A DNA stretch of 5,923 nt from Sulfurimonas sp. GTDB taxonomy: Bacteria; Campylobacterota; Campylobacteria; Campylobacterales; Sulfurimonadaceae. Shown here one piece after another: positions 1 through 5,230 of the stretch. Numbering within the stretch: position 1 is the stretch's first letter; every line of letters begins with the position of its first letter. A program made the translations under genes and the position numbers. The notes beneath the pieces are model-generated. The model did no database searches and had not been told where the DNA came from. It was given only the letters and a program-made list of their open reading frames with translations. The DNA is taken from the NCBI GenBank assembly GCA_002733945.2, contig NVXO02000008.1, positions 74,226-80,148 of the forward strand. Reading direction: 5' to 3'.

Positions 1-991
1 TATTTACCCACTCAAAAAACTCTACAATTGCTCGACCGATGATTCCATGTGCTGAACGAGATGCTATCTCTCTAGATGCAACGTTTTCATCTACTATCGT
101 TTTAAGGTCATCAATCACAAAAAGATGAATTCGCTCATCCTTGTTATAGTTTATGTCACGAGGTAGAGCTAAATCAAACCAATATCTATCGAAATCTCTT
201 GATTCTATAATTGCATCGGTGATTATGGGTTCTGAGGCAGATGTAGCAGTATAAAGTATCTCAAACTCATTTATAGCATTTGGCAATTCACTAAAGTCGA
301 TAACTTTGGTACCACACTCTTTTGCTAAAGCTTCTGCCTTATGTTTTGTACGGTTCATAATATAAACATCTGCACCAGCACTGACCAAGTGTTTTGCTGT
401 TATCTCACTCATCTCACCAGTACCAATAATAAGCGCTTTTTTTGATGTTATATCATCGAGTAAAGATTTCAGTTGATTTACTGCTACACTTGCCATAGAG
501 ACAGGTTTTGAGGAAATATCAGTTGCATTACGTACTTTTGCAGCACACTTAAATGCAGACTTCATAGCACGCGCAAGTTTTTTACCGCAAAATTTATTAT
601 CGTGAGCAAAACGAAAAGCATCTTTAAGTTGTCCTGCAATCTGAGTCTCACCAATAACCATAGAGTCTAGAGATGCAGCTACACTAAAAAGATGATGAAT
701 AGCAGAACTATCATCAAAAATATCAGCACGACCTTCAAGCTCTTCTATACTTATTCCTGAACGCAGCTCTAATGTCTCAAGTATATGCATAGTGGCTTTT
801 GGAATATCACTACAGTTACAAAACACTTCTATTCTATTACAAGTAGAGATAAGTATTAGCTCATATATTGCATCAGCGGCCAGTAGTTTTGTTAAACATG
901 CTCGTTTTTGTTCATTATCGGGGTATGAGAGTTTTTCTCTTATTTCTAGTGTTGAATTTTTATGTGAAAAGCTTATGTTTAAGTAGTGCAT
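1..991 (-). CDS. hemA: Glutamyl-tRNA reductase, 3' end cut by window edge
   Basis: This NADPH-dependent cytoplasmic enzyme reduces glutamyl-tRNA(Glu) to glutamate-1-semialdehyde, the first step of the C5 route to 5-aminolevulinate, heme and sirohem. The frame is open without a stop from the ATG at 991 to the window edge, giving 330 residues; family members usually have about 430, so the C-terminal dimerisation region lies outside. Visible motifs are the catalytic-site STCNR (Cys51, equal in position to the E. coli Cys50), SLDSMVIGETQI at 107-118, the NADPH-binding GTGEMSE at 190-196, an NRT motif after it, and LPRDI and IDDL further on. The start ATG overlaps the TAA stop of the polyprenyl synthase gene by one base (TAATG), with only a weak purine-rich AAGAGA upstream, so translational coupling is likely. 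hemA after a prenyl synthase gene is a familiar Campylobacterota order. Family identity is very secure; synteny is recalled, not checked. Confidence 0.96.
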   Translation of the reverse strand, partial: MHYLNISFSHKNSTLEIREKLSYPDNEQKRACLTKLLAADAIYELILISTCNRIEVFCNCSDIPKATMHILETLELRSGISIEELEGRADIFDDSSAIHHLFSVAASLDSMVIGETQIAGQLKDAFRFAHDNKFCGKKLARAMKSAFKCAAKVRNATDISSKPVSMASVAVNQLKSLLDDITSKKALIIGTGEMSEITAKHLVSAGADVYIMNRTKHKAEALAKECGTKVIDFSELPNAINEFEILYTATSASEPIITDAIIESRDFDRYWFDLALPRDINYNKDERIHLFVIDDLKTIVDENVASREIASRSAHGIIGRAIVEFFEWVN

Positions 992-993
992 TA
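989..993 (-). other. TAATG stop-start overlap, ispB to hemA
   Basis: The TAA stop of the polyprenyl synthase gene (993-991) and the ATG of hemA (991-989) share one base. The upstream Shine-Dalgarno-like sequence is weak (AAGAGA at about 1005-1000). The arrangement suggests that ribosomes ending on ispB restart on hemA, linking their expression. The overlap is seen directly; coupling is inferred. Confidence 0.85.
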
Positions 994-1878
994 AAAAGTT
1001 CTCTTTATCATAGTCTCTAAGATACCCACAAGCTCTCTATCGCCATTCATAGCAATTTGTGCTTCATTGGAAAGGTTTTGAGCTAATTGAAACGACTTCT
1101 CTACCGTTGTATGTTCTTGCATTTTTTCTTGTATCCAGAGTGTTTCATCTTTACTTATCTCTTTTGCATGAGAAGAGACTAAACGCTCCTTATCATTTGC
1201 ATTTAATTCTTCATAAAGATAGATATAAGGCAGCGTGCATTTTCCCTCTACATAGTCATTCATAGCAGGTTTTCCAAGAACTTCTTCAGTTGCTGTAATA
1301 TCTAAGATATCATCGATTATCTGAAAAGAGAGACCTAGGTTACGCCCATAAAGTGCATGTTTTTCAGCATCCTTACCAACTAAAAGAGCACCTGCTTTAG
1401 CCGCAGCTTCGATGAGTGTTGCTGTTTTAAGGTAGAGCATATCAAGATAAAGTGATTCATCTGAGTTAAAATTTTCTGCCATCTTAACATCCATCATCTC
1501 GCCTTTTGAGAGTGCTGTAACAGAAGCTGCAATAGTTTGAGCAACATCTTTGTCAAATGAGACTAGTTCAGTAAAAGCTTTTGAGTATAAAATATCACCA
1601 AGCATTACAGCAGTTTTACTACCATTACTTGCGTTTATAGAAGTTACACCACGTCGAGTCATTGCATCATCTATCACATCATCATGTAGTAAAGACGCTC
1701 CATGAATCAGCTCAACAATTGCCGCTAAAAGAGGGGCATCTTTATGCTCAGGTGCAATTTTTAAAATAAGTTTTGCTCGCAGGCGTTTACCACCACTAAG
1801 AGAACTAAAAAGTTTTGTTACTTCATCATAGTCTATCTCTTTTATTAACCTAGCTATCTCTGTTTCTACTCTTTGCAT
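991..1878 (-). CDS. ispB: Long-chain trans-polyprenyl diphosphate synthase (menaquinone side chain)
   Basis: A 295-residue all-E polyprenyl diphosphate synthase that adds isopentenyl diphosphate units to an allylic primer; the likely product is the side-chain precursor of menaquinone. Motifs in order: GGKRLRAKL at 29-37 (isopentenyl diphosphate binding; the usual Pro after the last Arg is Ala here), the first Asp-rich motif DDVID at 66-70 within LLHDDVIDDAMTRRG, GD at 94-95, KTA at 151-153, the second Asp-rich motif FQIIDDILD at 185-193, and GKPAMNDYVEGKCTLP at 202-217. The residue five positions before the first Asp is a small Ala (61), as in E. coli IspB, which favours a long-chain product over farnesyl or geranylgeranyl diphosphate. 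Menaquinone-6 is typical of this bacterial group, so a hexaprenyl product is a reasonable guess. Length is slightly shorter than E. coli IspB (about 323). It overlaps both neighbours by one base. The enzyme class is secure; the symbol and exact chain length are inferred. Confidence 0.92.
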   Translation of the reverse strand: MQRVETEIARLIKEIDYDEVTKLFSSLSGGKRLRAKLILKIAPEHKDAPLLAAIVELIHGASLLHDDVIDDAMTRRGVTSINASNGSKTAVMLGDILYSKAFTELVSFDKDVAQTIAASVTALSKGEMMDVKMAENFNSDESLYLDMLYLKTATLIEAAAKAGALLVGKDAEKHALYGRNLGLSFQIIDDILDITATEEVLGKPAMNDYVEGKCTLPYIYLYEELNANDKERLVSSHAKEISKDETLWIQEKMQEHTTVEKSFQLAQNLSNEAQIAMNGDRELVGILETMIKRTF

Positions 1879-1880
1879 TA
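1876..1880 (-). other. TAATG stop-start overlap, exported protein to ispB
   Basis: The TAA stop of the exported-protein gene (1880-1878) and the ATG of ispB (1878-1876) share one base. The purine-rich codons for the KKKS tail of the upstream protein (AAGAAGAAGAG) lie directly before the start and may serve as the ribosome-binding site. The overlap supports this ATG as the start of ispB and suggests coupled translation. Confidence 0.85.
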
Positions 1881-2300
1881 GCTCTTCTTCTTAATTTTTT
1901 CTAGTTTTATTTGCGATTTTTTATCAGATAAAAAAACTTCAAATTTTGCTTTATTTTTACCAAAATCAAACTCTTTAAATTTCACTAAAAGATAAGGTGC
2001 TTCATAAGCACCACTACTTTTGGGTTTTAGAAAAACCTTAAAACTTTGATTTATCGTATTTAGATACAGTACATTTTGGGCAAGTTTAGCATCGTAAGAG
2101 TGAAACATTACCAAACCATCATTTGTGTAAAGTGTCCAACGAAACTTAAATTCTCTTATATAATTATTATATTTTACTAGAAATTTTGTTTGCTCATCCT
2201 TTTTTAAAGATATTTCGTGCATATCTGCAAACTCAATAGCATCAAGTGTACTAAATAGTAGTACTGCTACTGTAATAAGGATGCGAACAATTATCTGCAT
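1878..2300 (-). CDS. Small exported protein of unknown function
   Basis: A 140-residue protein that I cannot assign to a named family. It begins with a clear Sec-type signal peptide: Arg at position 6, a hydrophobic core at about 7-17, and a possible signal peptidase I cleavage after Ala21 (TLDA, then IEF). There is no Cys anywhere, so it is neither a lipoprotein nor a disulfide protein. The mature part is rich in alternating aromatic and charged residues (for example FKFRWTLYTN at 51-60, YLLVKFKEFDF at 103-113), as expected of a beta-rich periplasmic domain, and ends in a very basic tail (KLEKIKKKS at 132-140). The ATG at 2300 lies 3 bases after the argB stop, with GGA overlapping that stop as the ribosome-binding site. 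Its position before ispB and hemA matches, from memory, a poorly characterised exported protein in Campylobacter jejuni (Cj0540 region) and a hypothetical gene in Helicobacter. Being a real gene is well supported by the signal peptide and tight packing; the function is open. Confidence 0.82.
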   Translation of the reverse strand: MQIIVRILITVAVLLFSTLDAIEFADMHEISLKKDEQTKFLVKYNNYIREFKFRWTLYTNDGLVMFHSYDAKLAQNVLYLNTINQSFKVFLKPKSSGAYEAPYLLVKFKEFDFGKNKAKFEVFLSDKKSQIKLEKIKKKS

Positions 2301-2303
2301 AAT

Positions 2304-3155
2304 TTATCCAACTATTTCCGTGCCAACACCCTCTGAAGTAAAGAGTTCTAAAAGCATAGAGTGCTCAAGGCGACCATCAATGATGTGTGCTTTAGCAACT
2401 CCACCATCTATAGCTTCAATACAGGCATCAACTTTTGGCACCATTCCACCATGAATAGTTCCATCAGCTTTAAGAGCCTCTACTTCTGCTTTAGTTAAAG
2501 ATGAAAAAAGCTCTTTATCATTGTTAAGCACACCAGATGTATCTGTTAAAAAGATAATCTTATTTGCACCGATAGCTTTTGCAACATACGAAGCACAAAG
2601 GTCAGCATTTATGTTAAAACCAGGATGTCCCATCTCAGATCCAGCAGCAATAGGAGCGATAACAGGAATAAAACCTTCGCGGATAAGGTTACAAACTACA
2701 TCTGAGTCCACATCTGTAATATTTCCAGTCAGACCCCACTTAGCAAAATCTTTTGCTTCAGCTTTTATGAAGTGTGCATCTTTTCCACTCACACCAATAG
2801 CTTTTGCCGAGTGAGAATTTAAAAGTGAAACTATTTCTTTATTTATCTCTCCACTTAAAATCATCTCCGCGATTCGCATAACTTCTTTTGTAGTTACACG
2901 TTGTCCATCGATGAACTTAGTGTCTATGTTTAAAGCATCAAGCATCTCTGTGATTTTTTTGCCACCACCATGAATGATAACTGGTTTAATTCCCACAAGG
3001 TACATAAGTAAAATATCTTCAGCAAATTTCTCTTTTAATTGTGGTGATGTTTGTGCTGAACCACCGTACTTTATAACAACTATCTCTTTACGAAACTCTT
3101 TTATAAATGGAAGGGCATCAAGGAGTGTTTTTACTGTTTCTATTTTTGCTTGCAA
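2304..3155 (-). CDS. argB: N-acetylglutamate kinase (TTG start)
   Basis: Cytoplasmic amino acid kinase that phosphorylates N-acetyl-L-glutamate with ATP, the second step of arginine synthesis. It has 283 residues. Visible family motifs: IKYGGSA at 28-34 (phosphate-binding Lys29), VIIHGGGKKI at 59-68, GQRVT at 84-88, VSGKDA at 122-127, NINADLCA at 181-188 (N-acetylglutamate and Mg site region), FLTDTSGVL at 202-210, and HGGMVPKV at 235-242. An extra N-terminal helix precedes the kinase core (TVKTLLDALPFIKEF, 7-21), and the C-terminus carries EHSMLLELF then EGVGTEI (264-281). Both are features of the arginine-inhibited hexameric kinases and are absent from the shorter E. coli enzyme, so feedback inhibition by arginine is likely. 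The start is a TTG: no ATG lies near the N-terminus, and TTAGGA sits 6 bases upstream. It leads the second gene block after a 59-base gap. Confidence 0.96.
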   Translation of the reverse strand: MQAKIETVKTLLDALPFIKEFRKEIVVIKYGGSAQTSPQLKEKFAEDILLMYLVGIKPVIIHGGGKKITEMLDALNIDTKFIDGQRVTTKEVMRIAEMILSGEINKEIVSLLNSHSAKAIGVSGKDAHFIKAEAKDFAKWGLTGNITDVDSDVVCNLIREGFIPVIAPIAAGSEMGHPGFNINADLCASYVAKAIGANKIIFLTDTSGVLNNDKELFSSLTKAEVEALKADGTIHGGMVPKVDACIEAIDGGVAKAHIIDGRLEHSMLLELFTSEGVGTEIVG

Positions 3156-3214
3156 TATGTTTCCTAATATGTCGTAAATAATTTTCTTATTTTACCTAAA
3201 TATAGGTTGTTTTT
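3156..3214 (-). promoter_or_regulatory. lpxK-argB gap with inverted repeat and possible argB promoter
   Basis: This 59-base, very AT-rich gap is the longest non-coding stretch in the window. On the minus strand it contains a perfect 5-bp inverted repeat, ACCTA-TATT-TAGGT (3207-3194), overlapping a TAAAAT hexamer (3194-3189) that matches the TATAAT -10 consensus at five of six bases. If used, transcription would begin near 3182 and leave a leader of about 27 bases. I see no convincing -35 element, which is common for promoters in this phylum. The repeat is not followed by a T-run in the direction of transcription, so it is not a terminator for lpxK. Promoter function is a weak inference; read-through from lpxK is equally possible. 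Confidence 0.3.
3162..3167 (-). promoter_or_regulatory. Ribosome-binding site that fixes the argB TTG start
   Basis: On the minus strand the sequence reads TTAGGA, then six bases, then TTG. This good Shine-Dalgarno match at ideal spacing is the main reason to place the argB start at 3155; the next in-frame ATG is deep inside the kinase core (Met51), which would remove the Lys29 motif. Confidence 0.75.
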
Positions 3215-4090
3215 TTATAAAGAACGGACGAGTTCTACTTCTAAATCAAGTAAAGAAAGAGGTAAGCCAAAGCTTTCTACTTTTACATAATCTTTATATG
3301 TGACTAAAAGAGAGTCCGAATTATCACGAAGGAGTATCTCTTCTAACTCCTCTTTTGTAAAAGGATGATGATCTGCAAAATAGTTTTTACTTACTACAGA
3401 AGGTAAAAATTCATTAAGACGTTCTGGTCTTGCTATAGCTGTTACTAGTGACATCTTTTTTGTTGCATATTTGAGCTCAACACTGCGTTTAAAGTCTCTA
3501 CCTTCTTTGTAAACACTTACTTCTTTACCCTTCCAAAGTCTCTCACGATATGGACCCGAGGGAAGACATCTATTGTTTGAAGTTGTTACTTCTATGAGAA
3601 TATCTCTCTTTTTTATATCATGTTTTGAGTAAGCATCATCTAAAAATATACTTGTCACTCCCATCTCTTTTGCTTTTTTTATTCCCTCTTTTCTATCTTC
3701 ACTTACTATGACTACTGCATTTGGTAGTTTATGTGCATATATCATCGCTTCATCACCACTAATACCTACATCACATAGTATTTTAGTTTTATCTTTTACT
3801 ACATATAATCCTGAGGAGTTTCTACCGTAACCACGAAGTATTATTGCTGTATTTTCATGAGATGCAGCGAGGGCTATAACTAAAGGAGTTTTACCACTGC
3901 CACCAACTGTTAAGTTACCAACACTAATGATGTCTAAACCAAAGTCTTGGGCTTTTTTAGTCTTAAAACGCAGCCACATTAAAAAACAATACAAAAAAGA
4001 GAGAGGAAGTAAACAAAAAGAGAGAACTTGTTGGAAGAGATTTGGGTTGTAGAAATACTTCTCAACCCAAAATACAAGAGAATTTTTCAA
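3215..4090 (-). CDS. lpxK: Tetraacyldisaccharide 4'-kinase, lipid A synthesis (TTG start)
   Basis: LpxK transfers the ATP gamma-phosphate to the 4' position of the lipid A disaccharide precursor at the inner face of the inner membrane. The 291-residue product has a hydrophobic N-terminal anchor at about 21-40 (LSFCLLPLSFLYCFLMWL region), then a Walker A motif GNLTVGGSGKTPL at 58-70, RGYGR at 86-90, GDEA at 112-115, DRKEG at 132-136, the metal-binding LDD at 150-152, LPSGPYRE at 176-183, ARPER at 220-224 and FADHHPFT at 238-245 with the catalytic-pair Asp240 and His241. Length is a little under the E. coli enzyme (about 328). The common LDDGFQHH box reads LDDAYSKH here, keeping both Asp. The start is taken as TTG at 4090: the frame closes only 8 codons upstream, with no ATG or GTG between, and the N-terminal pattern (VEKYFYNP) looks complete. 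No good Shine-Dalgarno is visible; the start is 8 bases after the aminotransferase stop, so coupling is likely. Confidence 0.95.
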   Translation of the reverse strand: MKNSLVFWVEKYFYNPNLFQQVLSFCLLPLSFLYCFLMWLRFKTKKAQDFGLDIISVGNLTVGGSGKTPLVIALAASHENTAIILRGYGRNSSGLYVVKDKTKILCDVGISGDEAMIYAHKLPNAVVIVSEDRKEGIKKAKEMGVTSIFLDDAYSKHDIKKRDILIEVTTSNNRCLPSGPYRERLWKGKEVSVYKEGRDFKRSVELKYATKKMSLVTAIARPERLNEFLPSVVSKNYFADHHPFTKEELEEILLRDNSDSLLVTYKDYVKVESFGLPLSLLDLEVELVRSL

Positions 4091-4098
4091 AGGAAAAT

Positions 4099-5220
4099 CT
4101 ACACTCTTGTTTTAGCTATTTTTTTCACTTTATCTATAACTGATTTTACCTCAGCATCACTCATATTTGCATATATTGGAAGTGAGAGCACTTGTTGGTA
4201 CGAGCGAAGTGCAACTGGATAATCATTTACTCTCAAAGAATACTTTGTTTTATAGTAAGAAAGTAGGTGAAGTGGAATATAATGAAGCCCTGTTCCTATC
4301 CCAACATTTTTTAGTTCAACGGCAAAAGAGTCACGGTTTTTATCAATTTTTATCACATATAAAGAGAAAGGATTTTCTTCATTTTCCATAGTAGGTACAG
4401 TAACATGATTTATACTACCAAGAGCATTAGAGTACATAGTAGCAATATGCTGTTGTCTCTGTATAACTGCATCTTGATCAGAAACCATAGCACGGATATA
4501 GGCTGCGTTTAGAGCACTTAAAGAATAGTCGTTACCAATATCTACAACATCATAAATATAATCAAGTGTATTCTCGTTACGAGTAATTGCATGGTTCATA
4601 AGTAAACGTGCTCTCTCAATAATCTCATCATCGTTTGTTACAAGCATACCACCATTACAGATGTTCTTCTTTAAATGTGGAGAGAAGTTAAAACATACTA
4701 TGTCTGCACCAGTTGAACCTATCTTCTGTCCCTTATACGTTGCACCAAGGGCATCACTTGCATCTTCTACTATTTTAACACTATAACGTTTACCCATTGA
4801 ATATACTCGTTCTAAATCTACACTTGCCCCACCAAGGTGAGTTATAATGACTGCTTTAAGCTTTTTACTTTGATTTTCATCAAGGTAAACATCTAGTTTA
4901 TCAAGGTTGATATTATATGAATCTGCATCTATGTCTATAAACACAGGTTCAGCATCAAAATGACGTACTACTTCTGGTACACTAGGGTGTGCGTTAACTG
5001 AACATACTACTTTATCTCCACGTTTAAGGTCAAGCGCTAACATTGCTAAATGCAAAGCCGAAGTTCCATGAGAAGTAGCAAGAACATAATCAGCTCCAAC
5101 ATAATCCGCGAATTCTCTCTCTAGTTCTTCTACCTGATTTACATCCTCTCCATCAAGAGTATCACTTACATGTGAATGTGCATCACGAGAGCTTTCATAT
5201 CTATTAAATGGTATTTTCAT
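4099..5220 (-). CDS. DegT/DnrJ/EryC1/StrS-family PLP aminotransferase, substrate unknown
   Basis: A 373-residue fold-type I aminotransferase of the family that mostly aminates keto-sugars linked to nucleotides, using glutamate or glutamine as donor. Family landmarks: IPFNR at 3-7, EREFADYVGADYVLATSHGT across 34-53 (PLP phosphate loop at SHGTSALHLA, 50-59), PVFIDIDADSYNI at 92-104, VEDASDALGATYKG at 151-164 with the PLP-nitrogen-binding Asp153, the Schiff-base Lys at 184 or 185 in FNFSPHLKKNICNGG (177-191), GIGTGLHYIPLHL at 307-319, and LSLPIYANMSDAEV at 345-358. The Lys segment differs from the usual pattern (see findings), and the PLP loop has SHGTS where SGTAA or NGTAA is common. The start ATG is firmly placed: AGGA lies 6 bases upstream, directly after the nadE stop. 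Its position between nadE and lpxK hints at a role in surface carbohydrate or lipid A sugar synthesis, but no other sugar-modifying gene is in view. The family is secure; the substrate is unknown. Confidence 0.9.
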   Translation of the reverse strand: MKIPFNRYESSRDAHSHVSDTLDGEDVNQVEELEREFADYVGADYVLATSHGTSALHLAMLALDLKRGDKVVCSVNAHPSVPEVVRHFDAEPVFIDIDADSYNINLDKLDVYLDENQSKKLKAVIITHLGGASVDLERVYSMGKRYSVKIVEDASDALGATYKGQKIGSTGADIVCFNFSPHLKKNICNGGMLVTNDDEIIERARLLMNHAITRNENTLDYIYDVVDIGNDYSLSALNAAYIRAMVSDQDAVIQRQQHIATMYSNALGSINHVTVPTMENEENPFSLYVIKIDKNRDSFAVELKNVGIGTGLHYIPLHLLSYYKTKYSLRVNDYPVALRSYQQVLSLPIYANMSDAEVKSVIDKVKKIAKTRV

Positions 5221-5226
5221 TTTTTT

Positions 5227-5230
5227 TCCT
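5227..5230 (-). promoter_or_regulatory. Ribosome-binding site of the aminotransferase gene
   Basis: The minus strand reads TAAAGGAAAAAAATG: the nadE stop TAA is followed at once by AGGA, six A residues and the ATG at 5220. The signal lies at ideal spacing and confirms that start; it also shows that the gene is read on the nadE transcript. Confidence 0.8.

Noticed and set aside
792..986. Plus-strand open frame of 64 codons
   Set aside because: It lies wholly inside the well-supported hemA frame, has no family motif and no clear ribosome-binding site; it is an antisense shadow.
2521..2814. Plus-strand open frame of 97 codons
   Set aside because: Antisense to the core of argB, where motifs on the minus strand are unmistakable. 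The other plus-strand frames (1059-1265, 2974-3177, 4028-4222, 4167-4391, 5637-5861) were rejected for the same reason.
3194..3217. Hairpin followed by a T-run on the plus strand, resembling an intrinsic terminator
   Set aside because: The stem is only 5 bp and AT-rich, and no plus-strand gene ends here. In the real direction of transcription the T-run is absent after the stem.
3330..3351. Inverted repeat AGGAGT / ACTCCT inside lpxK
   Set aside because: It falls in codons for a Glu/Leu-rich helix and has a 10-base loop and a short stem; best explained by codon composition.
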